A stretch of DNA of 64,000 nucleotides from an uncultured Colwellia sp. Its GTDB lineage: Bacteria > Pseudomonadota > Gammaproteobacteria > Enterobacterales > Alteromonadaceae. A program made the translations under genes and the position numbers. How positions within the stretch are numbered: the stretch's first letter is position 1; each line of letters opens with the position of its first letter. Below, one piece after another: positions 26,846-36,368 of this stretch. The DNA lies in the NCBI GenBank assembly GCA_913058145.1, contig CAJXQM010000003.1, positions 62,001-126,000 on the forward strand, read 5' to 3'. The notes under the pieces were generated by a model. That model had not been told where the DNA came from, ran no database searches, and saw only the letters and a program-made list of their open reading frames with translations.

Positions 26846-28818
26846 TGTCACCTCCCCGCGTTATTATTCGCAACCATAGTGCAGAGGCCAATTTATTTGC
26901 TCGCCGTACTTTTATTGCTTTTGTCGGTGTATTATTACTGCTACTAATACTGTTTAGTAATCTCTACTCATTACAAGTAGACTCTTTTGAAAAATATCAG
27001 ACACGTTCAAATTCAAATCGCATAAAATTACTCCCCGTAGCACCAAACCGTGGTCTAATATACGATCGCAATGGCATCATCCTCGCTGATAACAAACCTG
27101 TTTATAGCCTAGCGGTGATCCCTGAAGAAGTTGAGAACCTAGAAGCTAACATTAAAGCGATAAGCAAACTACTTGATATTAGTGCCGACAGACAAGAGAT
27201 GTTTTTTAAAGCGGCCAAAGGTAAACGTCGCTTTAAACAAATAGAATTACAGCCACGTTTAAGTGAGCAACAAGTGGCACTCTTTTCAGTTAATCAGCAA
27301 AAGTTTCCTGGTGTTTTTGTTGATGCCCGTTTAAAGCGCCACTACCCTTTTGGCAAACTCACTACACATAATTTAGGGTATGTCGCTCGGATCAATCAAA
27401 AAGATGCCAATAAACTTAAGCAACAAGGTAAGTTTGAAAACTATGCTGCTACCCATGGTATAGGGAAATTGGGTATTGAAAAATATTATGAAGAACTTTT
27501 ACATGGCACGATAGGTCACCAAGAAGTTGAGATAAATAACCAAGGTAGAATTATCCGCACCTTGAATTACACTTCTCCGGTTCAGGGTCAAGATCTCACC
27601 TTAACCCTAGACATAGAACTACAAATGATAGCCAAACGTGCGTTATCCGGAAAACGTGGCGCTGTAGTAGCAATGAACCCACGTACCGGTGGTATTTTAG
27701 CGATGTACTCTAACCCAAGCTATGATGGTAACTTATTTGTACATGGCATCAGCAGTAAAGAATATAAAAAACTTCTTAGTTCAAAAGGCTTACCTTTGAT
27801 CAACAGAAGTGTACAGGGTTACCCTCCCGCTTCCACAGTAAAACCTTTCTTGGCTTTAACCGGTTTAGAAGAACAAGTGATCACCGCAAACACTAAAATT
27901 TGGGATCCCGGTTGGTATCAGTTAGAGGGGTTACCTAATAAATACCGAGATTGGAAAAAATGGGGTCATGGCTGGGTAAATTTAACTAAAGCCATTGAGC
28001 AATCCTGCAACATTTATTTTTTTGATTTAGCTTTTAAGCTTGGTATCACTAAAATTAGCACTATGATGGAGCGGTTTGGTTTTGGTGATTATACCGGTAT
28101 TGATATTCATGAAGAAAGTAGAGCCATTATGCCCAGTGTTGCATGGAAACGAGACCGTTATAATAAGCCTTGGTATACCGGTGAAACGCTGTCTGTAGGT
28201 ATTGGACAAAGCTATTGGACTGTTACCCCATTGCAATTAACTCAAGCAGTTACCACGTTAGTAAACCATGGGGAAAGAAAAGTACCGCACTTTTTAAAAG
28301 CAACTAAAAATATAGCGATAAATAAGCGAGATGCTAGTCAAAGCACCTTAGAAGAGGTGATTTATGAAGAGCAAGCCCCTTTAGTATTAAAACAAGCAAA
28401 GCATTGGGATATAGTGCTAGAAGCAATGCATAATACTGTTCAGAAATTTGGTGCAACCGCTTACGCTCCCTTTAAAGGATCTAAGTATGACGCTGCTGGC
28501 AAAACTGGCTCAGCACAGGTTGCTCGTATTAAACAAAATGAAGAATACGATGCAAAGTCCACCCAAGAAAATCAGCGTGATAATGCGATGTTTATTGCCT
28601 TTGCACCCTTTAAAAATCCTGAAGTAGTCGTTGCCGTTGCAATAGAAAACGTTGCCAAAGGTGGTGGAGCCACTAATGCGGGCCCTGTTGCACGACAAAT
28701 TATGGATCAATATTTTGGCAACAGAGTGATTACCTCTAGCATGGATAATTCATCTAACCAATTAAATGCGAAGACTCAGCAACACATGCACCAATCACAC
28801 TTCCAAGAGAGCGACTAA
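26845..28818 (+). CDS. mrdA: peptidoglycan D,D-transpeptidase MrdA (PBP2)
   Basis: PBP2 is the elongation-specific transpeptidase that crosslinks side-wall peptidoglycan with RodA. A single N-terminal membrane helix (FVGVLLLLLILF, about residues 30-50) is followed by the dimerisation domain, and then the penicillin-binding domain with STVK (about 330), SCN and KTG (about 553, AGKTGSAQV). The length is 657 residues. ATG 26845 is preferred, with AAGAG 8 bases upstream; a TTG just before it is in frame. rodA starts with a 1-base overlap. Confidence 0.97.
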   Translation: MSPPRVIIRNHSAEANLFARRTFIAFVGVLLLLLILFSNLYSLQVDSFEKYQTRSNSNRIKLLPVAPNRGLIYDRNGIILADNKPVYSLAVIPEEVENLEANIKAISKLLDISADRQEMFFKAAKGKRRFKQIELQPRLSEQQVALFSVNQQKFPGVFVDARLKRHYPFGKLTTHNLGYVARINQKDANKLKQQGKFENYAATHGIGKLGIEKYYEELLHGTIGHQEVEINNQGRIIRTLNYTSPVQGQDLTLTLDIELQMIAKRALSGKRGAVVAMNPRTGGILAMYSNPSYDGNLFVHGISSKEYKKLLSSKGLPLINRSVQGYPPASTVKPFLALTGLEEQVITANTKIWDPGWYQLEGLPNKYRDWKKWGHGWVNLTKAIEQSCNIYFFDLAFKLGITKISTMMERFGFGDYTGIDIHEESRAIMPSVAWKRDRYNKPWYTGETLSVGIGQSYWTVTPLQLTQAVTTLVNHGERKVPHFLKATKNIAINKRDASQSTLEEVIYEEQAPLVLKQAKHWDIVLEAMHNTVQKFGATAYAPFKGSKYDAAGKTGSAQVARIKQNEEYDAKSTQENQRDNAMFIAFAPFKNPEVVVAVAIENVAKGGGATNAGPVARQIMDQYFGNRVITSSMDNSSNQLNAKTQQHMHQSHFQESD

Positions 28819-29933
28819 TGCGCAGTAGTGGCAAAGATCAACAAAAAACATATAATATATGGAAAAAATTGCATATCGATTTACCTTTATTACTGGGTAT
28901 ACTATCGCTAATGGTACTTGGTTTGTTCATTGTTTTTAGTGCTGGTGGTCAAAATATGGATATAGTTTACCGCCAAGCTATTCGATTAGGCGTGGCTATA
29001 GTGGTCATGTTAGCAATAGCTCAAATTCCCCCCTTATCATATCGAAAATGGGCAGTACCGGTTTTTGTAATAGGGTTATTAATGTTAGTGGCTGTATTAC
29101 TTTTTGGCCATGTAGGTAAAGGCGCACAACGCTGGCTAGATTTAGGCTTTATGAAATTTCAGCCCTCTGAAATCATGAAATTAATAGTGCCGATCATGAT
29201 TGCTTCGTTTATCAGCCAGTACAATTTACCTGTTAAAATTTCCACTATCATGTGGGCTGTTATCTTAGTATTAATTCCAACACTACTGATTGCTAACCAA
29301 CCAGACTTAGGGACTTCGATATTAATTGCTAGCTCTGGTATCTTTGTTCTTTTTCTGGCTGGGGCCAGTTGGAGGTTAATTGGTGTTTTCGTTGGATTAG
29401 GAACAGCATTCGCTCCCCTATTATGGATGTTTTTGATGAAAGATTATCAAAGACAACGAGTAATGACATTTTTAAACCCCGAACAAGATCCACTAGGCTC
29501 CGGTTATCATATTATTCAGTCTAAAATAGCTATAGGCTCTGGTGGAATTGATGGTAAAGGTTGGCTGCAAGGCACACAATCTCAATTAGAGTTTTTACCT
29601 GAACCCCATACTGATTTTATTTTTGCCGTTTTTAGTGAAGAATTTGGCTTGATTGGTGTCGGTTTTTTACTTGCAGTTTATCTATTTATAATAATGCGCG
29701 GCCTATGGATTGCCGTTAATGCTCAACACGCCTTTACCAAGTTGTTAGCCGGTAGTATTACCCTAACGTTCTTTGTTTATGTGTTTGTTAATATCGGCAT
29801 GGTATCAGGTTTGTTACCTGTTGTTGGCGTGCCTTTACCCTTAGTGAGTTATGGAGGTACATCAATGGTGACATTACTCGCAGGTTTTGGCATGCTGATG
29901 GCCATTAGTACTCACCGACGGTTTCATACTTAA
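28818..29933 (+). CDS. mrdB: peptidoglycan glycosyltransferase RodA
   Basis: A SEDS-family polytopic membrane protein (371 residues, about 10 helices). It polymerises lipid II into glycan strands, paired with MrdA. The family signature GLLPVVGVPLPLVSYGGTSM lies near the C-terminus, and GHVGKGAQRWLDLG and QPDLGTS are also visible. It overlaps the mrdA stop by one base (TAATG), so translation is coupled. A large hairpin follows before rlpA. Confidence 0.97.
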   Translation: MRSSGKDQQKTYNIWKKLHIDLPLLLGILSLMVLGLFIVFSAGGQNMDIVYRQAIRLGVAIVVMLAIAQIPPLSYRKWAVPVFVIGLLMLVAVLLFGHVGKGAQRWLDLGFMKFQPSEIMKLIVPIMIASFISQYNLPVKISTIMWAVILVLIPTLLIANQPDLGTSILIASSGIFVLFLAGASWRLIGVFVGLGTAFAPLLWMFLMKDYQRQRVMTFLNPEQDPLGSGYHIIQSKIAIGSGGIDGKGWLQGTQSQLEFLPEPHTDFIFAVFSEEFGLIGVGFLLAVYLFIIMRGLWIAVNAQHAFTKLLAGSITLTFFVYVFVNIGMVSGLLPVVGVPLPLVSYGGTSMVTLLAGFGMLMAISTHRRFHT

Positions 29934-29966
29934 AGGTAAATAAATATTTTTGCTATTTTGTCTAAC

Positions 29967-30019
29967 TTTAAGGATAACGTGCGCATTGACTAGCATCAAC
30001 TTCGCGCGTTATCCTTAAA
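29967..30019. repeat. long inverted repeat between mrdB and rlpA
   Basis: TTTAAGGATAACG (29967-29979) pairs with the sequence at 30007-30019, and GCGC (29981-29984) pairs with GCGC (30004-30007) beyond one unpaired base. This gives a stem of about 17 bp around a 19-base loop. There is no T-tract after it, so it is not a classic terminator. It could be an RNA-processing or mRNA-stabilising hairpin. Confidence 0.6.
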
Positions 30020-30079
30020 ATTACACAAACTCACTTCAATACTAACGACCTTAACATCATATTAAAATAAGAAAATATA

Positions 30080-30898
30080 ATGGGAACACTACACAAACTA
30101 TTCTTCTTCGTTCTACTTACCCTGCTAACTGCCTGTAGTTCTGGTCGCTATCAACATGCTAACGATAGTACGCCAAGTAGATTACCCAACCAAGCAGAAT
30201 TAAAAGATGCCACCCCCCGCGCAGAAAATCATAGCCGCGGAGGCAACAAAAATTATCAAGTTCGCGGTATTAACTATCAAGTATTAACGCATGCACAAAA
30301 TTTTGAAGAAATAGGTACCGCCTCTTGGTACGGTAGAAAATTTCACGGTCATTTAACCTCAAATGGTGAAATTTATGACATGTATTCCATGAGCGCTGCC
30401 CATAAAAACCTCCCCTTACCGACCTATTTAAAGGTTACTAATTTAGCTAACAATAAGTCGGTAATCGTTCGAGTTAATGACCGCGGTCCTTTTCATCAAA
30501 AACGTATTATTGATTTATCCTACAGTGCCGCCTATAAACTTGATATGTTGAAAACAGGTACTGCGGAAGTGAAAATCACCAGTATAACGAACTTCAACAA
30601 AACCAATGTCCCTAAAGAGCCATTGATTGTAAATATAAAAAAATCAATAATTGATAGCCAATTAAACGAGCCCCCAACAAAAAAGTACATTCAAGTGTTT
30701 GCTACAAGTAAGCTTGAATTAGCCAAAAAAACAGCTCTTTTGTTATCTAAAAAACATTTGCAAACGGTTAATTATCTTGAAGAAAATAAAATATACCGTA
30801 TTCAAATAGGTCCTTTTTTAGATAACACCGTAATAAATAAACTATTGCTAGAGCTAAAACAAGGAAGTTATCCAAACGCTTACTTAAGAAACCTTTAG
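30080..30898 (+). CDS. rlpA: rare lipoprotein A, septal-ring lytic transglycosylase
   Basis: A 272-residue lipoprotein, with lipobox LLTACSSG at about residue 19. The double-psi beta-barrel domain (about 75-170) includes GTASWYGRKFHGHLTSNGE and VIVRVNDRGPFHQKRIIDLS. The C-terminal SPOR domain (about 195-270, YIQVFATSKL through YRIQIGPFL) binds denuded septal glycan. RlpA cleaves such strands in some species. It is placed after mrdA-mrdB and before dacA, the usual order. Confidence 0.95.
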   Translation: MGTLHKLFFFVLLTLLTACSSGRYQHANDSTPSRLPNQAELKDATPRAENHSRGGNKNYQVRGINYQVLTHAQNFEEIGTASWYGRKFHGHLTSNGEIYDMYSMSAAHKNLPLPTYLKVTNLANNKSVIVRVNDRGPFHQKRIIDLSYSAAYKLDMLKTGTAEVKITSITNFNKTNVPKEPLIVNIKKSIIDSQLNEPPTKKYIQVFATSKLELAKKTALLLSKKHLQTVNYLEENKIYRIQIGPFLDNTVINKLLLELKQGSYPNAYLRNL

Positions 30899-31060
30899 CA
30901 TACCTAAAACTCACCCCTTGTGTTGATTTGGCTATAATTAGAGCATAGAGAGAAGAGAGTTTTTACAATAATATCAATTCCGTCATAGCCAAGCATGATA
31001 GAGATGATATACTTTCCTTAAGCTCTATTAAAAATCACTTTCCTATTCACCTCATTATTA

Positions 31061-31095
31061 AAAATTATGTCTTTAAAATTATGCCTTTAAAATTA
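31061..31095 (+). repeat. 14-base tandem repeat across the dacA start codon
   Basis: AAAATTATGTCTTT (31061-31074) and AAAATTATGCCTTT (31075-31088) are followed by AAAATTA. Each unit has an ATG. The first (31067) opens only a seven-codon frame ending in TAA at 31088-31090; the second (31081) starts dacA. No strong ribosome site precedes either. Confidence 0.85.
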
Positions 31096-32277
31096 AAAAA
31101 ATCTGCTCGCACATTGATCAAATTTATCTCAAGTACCCTATTAGGTTCAACCTTAGCTTTTTCATCCATTAGCCATGCAATAAGCATTATTCCTGATGCA
31201 CCAAAAATTAATGCTAAAGGTTTTATTTTACTCGATTTTACGACGGGAAAGGTTATAGCAGAAGGTAATGCTGACATGCAATTAGCGCCCGCAAGCTTAA
31301 CTAAAATGATGACGAGTTATATCATAGGTAAAGAATTAGAAAATGGTAATATCTCAAATAACGACAAGGTGATGATCAGCGAAAATGCTTGGGCAAAAAA
31401 CTTTCCTGAATCATCAAAAATGTTTATTGAAGTAGGCACTGAAGTTCCCGTGAACCTTTTAAACCAAGGTATTATTGTTGCTTCGGGTAATGATGCCTGT
31501 GTTGCCATGGCTGAACATATTGCCGGCAGTGAAAGTGCTTTTGCCGATTTAATGAATGCGCATGCCGAACAAATAGGTATGTCGAGTTCATTTTTTGAAA
31601 ATAGCCACGGTTTAGATAGCTCTTCTCATATGACTACACCACGTGACATGGCTACATTAGCCAGTGCTATTATCCGTGAAGTTCCCAGTGAATATGCTAT
31701 TTATAAACAAAAATCATTCACTTATAACAACATAAAACAATATAACCGTAACTCTTTGTTATGGGATAAAAGTTTAAATGTGGATGGCATGAAAACTGGC
31801 CATACTTCAAATGCTGGTTATAGCTTAGTCACCTCAGGCACTAAAGGTGATATGCGTTTAATCACGGTAGTAATGGGTACTGATAGCGAGCGAGCTAGAA
31901 AGGTAGAAAGTAAAAAGTTACTTAATTATGGTTTCCGATTTTTTGAAACGATTACCCCTTATAAAGCAGGTGAAAAATTTGCAACTAATCGCATTTGGAT
32001 GGGGGATAAAGAACAAGTGGATTTAGGTATTTTACTGGATACGCCAATTACTATTCCTCGTGGACAGCGTAAAAATCTAAAAGCGACCTTCGAATTAACT
32101 CAGCAGCTTACAGCACCTCTAGCCAAAGGTACTGTCGTAGGTAAATTATTCTTACAGCTTGAAGGTGAAGATATTGCGCAATACCCCTTAGTAACATTAC
32201 AAGAAGTTAATGAAGGCAGCTTTTTCTCAAAAATAATTGATTACATCAAATTGTTTATTGCACAACTTTTTGAATAG
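31081..32277 (+). CDS. dacA: D-alanyl-D-alanine carboxypeptidase (PBP5/6 family)
   Basis: A low-molecular-weight PBP that trims the terminal D-Ala from peptidoglycan pentapeptides. A signal peptide (about 1-34, ending SHA) is followed by the SxxK motif SLTK (about 72), SGN (about 135) and KTG (about 238, DGMKTGHT). A C-terminal beta domain follows, and an amphipathic anchor helix (FFSKIIDYIKLFIAQLFE) for the periplasmic face of the inner membrane. The 398 residues match the family. The start has no clear Shine-Dalgarno sequence. It closes the rod-shape gene run. Confidence 0.96.
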   Translation: MPLKLKKSARTLIKFISSTLLGSTLAFSSISHAISIIPDAPKINAKGFILLDFTTGKVIAEGNADMQLAPASLTKMMTSYIIGKELENGNISNNDKVMISENAWAKNFPESSKMFIEVGTEVPVNLLNQGIIVASGNDACVAMAEHIAGSESAFADLMNAHAEQIGMSSSFFENSHGLDSSSHMTTPRDMATLASAIIREVPSEYAIYKQKSFTYNNIKQYNRNSLLWDKSLNVDGMKTGHTSNAGYSLVTSGTKGDMRLITVVMGTDSERARKVESKKLLNYGFRFFETITPYKAGEKFATNRIWMGDKEQVDLGILLDTPITIPRGQRKNLKATFELTQQLTAPLAKGTVVGKLFLQLEGEDIAQYPLVTLQEVNEGSFFSKIIDYIKLFIAQLFE

Positions 32278-32365
32278 CAAAATAATGTAACTAAGTAATG
32301 AGTTATTAGTACTCTTTGTTAATGATAACTCATCACGACTAATTTAAAGTGTAAAGTCTAGAGCG

Positions 32366-33484
32366 CTAAACATACTCTAGAATTAAACAACATGCGGAAT
32401 AGCCCGCACCAAAAGAGCAAAGCACGGTTTTATCACCCGAGCTCAAACCATCATGATGTTTGTGTAAAGCAATAATACAACCAGCAGAGCTTGTATTAGC
32501 ATATTCATCTAGAATAATTGGCGCTTCACCCGCGATAGGATCTCTACCTAACACCTTCTTACCAATAAAGTTATTCATATTAATATTAGCTTGGTGTAAA
32601 TAAAGGCGCTTAATATCTTCAGGGGCTAAATTAACTTTATCCATTTGACTGGCAATTAAATTAGACACCATCGGCAATACTTCTTTAAATACTTTACGAC
32701 CTTGCTGAATAAAGTACTTATCAATATCATTAGCCGTTTCAGGACTACATTGATTCATATAGCCTATATTACTACGAATGTTATTAGAGAATTGAGTAAT
32801 AGGTTGCTCGGCAATAATTTTGAAAACATGCTCACCTGTTGCTGTCGATTCATCTTCAATAATAGAAGCCGTTGCAACATCACCAAAAATAAAGTGGCTA
32901 TCTCTATCACGATAGTTAATTTGTGGTGATAAAATTTCAGGGTTAATCACTAAGACCGTTTTTGCCGTACCACTGCGAATGGCATTGGCCGCATTGATAA
33001 TGCCAAAAGTCGCTGCAGAGCATGCAACAAGCATATCAAATCCCCAACCACCACAACCGAGTGCTTGTTGTATTTCAATAGCCATGGCAGGATATGAACG
33101 CTGTGTATAAGCACAAGCAACGATAATAAGGTCTATATCAGACGCTGTTTTATTTGCCGCAGCCATGGCTTGTTCAGCAGCAGCAACACCAATTTCAGCC
33201 TGCAGTGACAAAGTCTCATTTGGTCGTTCCACAAAAGTCGGCTTCATCCTATCCACATTCAGAATATCTTTTTTTGACATCACATAGCGACTTTTAATAC
33301 CTGACGCTTTTTCAATAAAAGCACTACTTGAATGTGATAGTGCTACCACTTCTCCTTGAGTAATAGCCTGCTCATTTTCACTATTAAACTTATCTACATA
33401 GTGATTAAAACAAGTCACTAGCTCATCATTTGAAATTTTTTCTGGCGGGGTAAATAACCCCGTTCCACTAATAACAACAGCCAT
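32366..33484 (-). CDS. 3-oxoacyl-ACP synthase III family protein
   Basis: A thiolase-fold condensing enzyme. The catalytic triad is visible as Cys in LVACSAATFG (about 154), His in YLHQANINM (about 296) and Asn in YANTSSAG (about 329). The 372 residues are longer than FabH (317), with an insert in the N-terminal half (residues 30-75). It may resemble the acyl-CoA-using FabH2 group (such as P. aeruginosa PA3286), but I cannot separate these by sequence alone. I use ATG 33484, after GAG; an upstream ATG at 33508 is also in frame. It is not in a fatty-acid operon here. An ABC pseudogene lies upstream. Confidence 0.85.
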   Translation of the reverse strand: MAVVISGTGLFTPPEKISNDELVTCFNHYVDKFNSENEQAITQGEVVALSHSSSAFIEKASGIKSRYVMSKKDILNVDRMKPTFVERPNETLSLQAEIGVAAAEQAMAAANKTASDIDLIIVACAYTQRSYPAMAIEIQQALGCGGWGFDMLVACSAATFGIINAANAIRSGTAKTVLVINPEILSPQINYRDRDSHFIFGDVATASIIEDESTATGEHVFKIIAEQPITQFSNNIRSNIGYMNQCSPETANDIDKYFIQQGRKVFKEVLPMVSNLIASQMDKVNLAPEDIKRLYLHQANINMNNFIGKKVLGRDPIAGEAPIILDEYANTSSAGCIIALHKHHDGLSSGDKTVLCSFGAGYSACCLILEYV

Positions 33485-33508
33485 AAAATTATCTCGACAA
33501 AAATTCAT

Positions 33509-34029
33509 AAAGGTATGACCACTAGTGTATTTTATTTACTACCCGTTGTCGATTAACGCTCCGCGTTCCAACTAAAGAAATAGGAACCAAGAGACCAAAA
33601 TATTGCAACGCAGTCTGTTGAAATTGAATACCTATTTGTTATGAGATATTTTCAACAATTTTTTCCCTTGGTAGTCTTTTCCTTTATAGATGACCTGACC
33701 CGCGGTTAGATAAATAATTCCTACCATAACTTCTATCATCCTTGTTTTACCCGCGTCATTTGAACCTAATAAACCAAAGCAGTGATCTTGTTCAACAGTA
33801 AAACTAATCTTATCAACAGCCGTGATATCTTTATATTTTTCGTTAATTCTTAAACGTCAATGGCAACACTAAGGCGTTAATATATCAATAATTTTATTCT
33901 TAACTTTATTGTATTAAACTTAGGGTAAATAACATTACATTTTTATGTCAGGGTTTGTTAGTTTATTTTAACTTTGTTGGGGATAAACACTGTGATTATT
34001 TATCACTGTAAAACCTTACTGCTGGCAAG
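33509..34029. other. 521-base spacer holding a decayed ABC ATPase
   Basis: The segment 33603-33856 is a degraded gene fragment (listed separately). The remaining bases up to tmcA are AT-rich. A weak hairpin near 33990-34010 (GTGAT/ATCAC) might end the tmcA transcript. No intact ORF is present. Confidence 0.6.
33603..33856 (-). pseudogene. remnant of an ABC-2 type transporter ATPase (N-terminal part)
   Basis: Minus-strand translation from 33856 reads RLRINEKYKDITAVDKIS, then FTVEQDHCFGLLGSNDAGKT, then IEVMVGIIYLTAGQVIYKGK. This is the start of an ABC ATPase, with a degraded Walker A (GSNDAGKTR for GPNGAGKTT). A stop follows after HNK. In another frame IGIQFQQTALQ continues the same family, so a frameshift is present. 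An in-frame TGA lies just before the fragment, and nothing matches beyond TALQ. Signature, Walker B and the permease gene are missing. It is a truncated, frameshifted relic. Confidence 0.85.
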
Positions 34030-36258
34030 TTAACTACTCGTTTTTAAATGACTCATAATACTTGTTTTTAGAAACTGCTCTAATGCTTTTTTCCCGGTAA
34101 AAGGATGGGTGCTACATATATCAGCAATACTATGTTTTTGCATAATTCGACCAATAAAAACACAGAGCACTTCATCATTAAGGTGTTGCTTGTTAATTTG
34201 CTGTTTTAACCATAAATGTAAGCTGAACACACAACTAGCGTATTGCCGATCTCCATGAGCAAATCCTTCAACATTTGCGTTATCAAGTGCACTTAAACCC
34301 TGTAAAGAGGTTTGAGGACAATACTGCTGAATTAATGCGACTAAATTTGTCGCTAAATATTTATACTCTTCCACTAGTAAGTAATCAAATGTTCGATAAA
34401 ATTCAGTATTGATCGTGGTAAGTAGCTTTTCAGCATTGTCTGAAAGCGACTTTAATACTAATGCTGATTGCTCACCACTGGCTTTATCTTTACTAAAGCC
34501 AATACGTCCTAATTTGAAATCAGCAGTTAACCAAAAAGACAGCAAAGACTTTGTAGCACCAAAACTCGATGCTAAAAAGTCAGCACCTTGCGTTTTTGCA
34601 AAGGTCGTTATTTCATTTAAAAAGAATGAACCTAAGCCTTGACGCTGTATTTGCGGATGAACAGCAATCCTCATCACTCTTATATAATGATAATCGAACG
34701 CTTGTTCAACACCACATTGCGTCAGCAAAGATTGTGGAATAAAATTATTTCTTAACCGTCTTTTACTTTTATTAACCGCTATTAATTCGGCCTCCGTAAT
34801 CCCTTGCTTATTAAACTTTCCCTCATGTATCAATAAGGCGACAGCCATAACTTGTTCTAGCCCTTTACCAACTGACATCAAACAAACAAGTTCTACCTGC
34901 CTATTGTCCAATAACATCTGTACATCACTGGGCTTAGTTTGATAATGAGCGGTCACAAGGACTGAAAAAACTTGTCTTAACAAACCCTCATTAGCCAGTA
35001 ATACTTGAGCAGTAAAATGTTTAAACTCAAATTGCGTTTTCGGAATGGCTAAAGTAGAACGTTCATCATTGCTACATAGACTGGGTAATTCAGCATTTAA
35101 TAAGCAGGCATCAAAAACTAATTGTTCTAACGGATCACCCGTTCGCCACCTGATGGGCTCATTTATATGCAAACTTCGCCATTGTGGAAATGATGCGGTT
35201 AAGCTTTGTTGAAATTTTAAGGTAAAACCACGTCCGGCTCCTTCATAGCCATGAATAGTACTAGCAAAAACCACACGAGAGTGGTGAAATAATAACTGTT
35301 CAAGTAAATACACGGGTATAGCAGCCGCTTCATCGACTAAAACTAAACTAACTTTAGGTTGCCACTTAAGTAATGTATCCATTGCAACAAATTCAACAAA
35401 GCCATTAAGGACTTTAAACTTTTGACCTTCTTGATAACCTTGCGGTAAACTTGCCGCTAACTGCTTGAAAAAAATTTGCACCGAATTTAACTCTGCTGCC
35501 GTGATAATGATATGTAGCTTATTATCATTTTTAGCGACTGCTAATAACTGAGCACAGGCGATCGCTAACGCCGATGACTTACCTCTACCTCTGTCTGCGG
35601 TTAATACTAACGGACGCTTACTCTTCCCTTTAATAACCTTAGTTATCGCTTCTACTGCACTCACTTGTTCTTGAGTAACACAATTATAAGCAAACGTTTC
35701 TGACACAGAAGAACTTACTGAGTTTATTCCCTTTTCATCACTCACTTGACTTATTGGCTTTAGCAAAGGGAAATCAAGTGCCACCTGCTTAAGTATGACG
35801 TGCTCACAATAGTGATGAAGTAAAGAAAAAAAACGTTGTAAAAAGTGACTCTTTTTAACCAATGCCATGTCATTTACTATCAGAAAAAATATACCACCTG
35901 CAACAAGCGTGCCTGATAAAGCAGCAAAGGCATCCATAGGAAATTTGGGGTGATTAAACACAACGAAATCACTTTCAGTACCCAGTCGGTCTCGAAAACG
36001 TTGCGATGAAACATTCCCCTTAATCCGCTCACTATCACCATAAATCAACCATGACGGTTCATCTGGCTTATTACTATTATGATTACAATAGTCAATGGTT
36101 TGCAATAAAGAATGTACCCACTCATCGTCGCCAACGAGTATGATTAAACGTCGTTCAGTCAACGCCTTTGCTTGCTGCTGAAAAGGATAAAACCATTGTA
36201 GAAATGCGTTATTGAGCATATTAACTTCATTTGAATAATTAATTCTGTATATATCCAT
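34030..36258 (-). CDS. tmcA: tRNA(Met) cytidine acetyltransferase
   Basis: It forms N4-acetylcytidine at the wobble position of elongator tRNA-Met, using ATP and acetyl-CoA. An N-terminal DUF1726-like domain is followed by a RecD-like helicase module with Walker A TADRGRGKSSALA and Walker B VLVDEAAAIP. A GNAT acetyltransferase domain follows, with RIAVHPQIQRQGLGSFFLNE, and a C-terminal tRNA-binding part. The 742 residues exceed E. coli's 671. The ATG at 36258 has AAGG five bases upstream. It is a single gene, divergent from the small protein at 36369. Confidence 0.95.
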   Translation of the reverse strand: MDIYRINYSNEVNMLNNAFLQWFYPFQQQAKALTERRLIILVGDDEWVHSLLQTIDYCNHNSNKPDEPSWLIYGDSERIKGNVSSQRFRDRLGTESDFVVFNHPKFPMDAFAALSGTLVAGGIFFLIVNDMALVKKSHFLQRFFSLLHHYCEHVILKQVALDFPLLKPISQVSDEKGINSVSSSVSETFAYNCVTQEQVSAVEAITKVIKGKSKRPLVLTADRGRGKSSALAIACAQLLAVAKNDNKLHIIITAAELNSVQIFFKQLAASLPQGYQEGQKFKVLNGFVEFVAMDTLLKWQPKVSLVLVDEAAAIPVYLLEQLLFHHSRVVFASTIHGYEGAGRGFTLKFQQSLTASFPQWRSLHINEPIRWRTGDPLEQLVFDACLLNAELPSLCSNDERSTLAIPKTQFEFKHFTAQVLLANEGLLRQVFSVLVTAHYQTKPSDVQMLLDNRQVELVCLMSVGKGLEQVMAVALLIHEGKFNKQGITEAELIAVNKSKRRLRNNFIPQSLLTQCGVEQAFDYHYIRVMRIAVHPQIQRQGLGSFFLNEITTFAKTQGADFLASSFGATKSLLSFWLTADFKLGRIGFSKDKASGEQSALVLKSLSDNAEKLLTTINTEFYRTFDYLLVEEYKYLATNLVALIQQYCPQTSLQGLSALDNANVEGFAHGDRQYASCVFSLHLWLKQQINKQHLNDEVLCVFIGRIMQKHSIADICSTHPFTGKKALEQFLKTSIMSHLKTSS

Positions 36259-36368
36259 ATTACCTTAATATTCGCTATACCAATAAAAGAAAGTATAAAG
36301 TTTTATTGAAAATATTGTGTTTTACCTATGTTGATATTTATTACAGGTATTTTTCAAGAGTAAAAATC

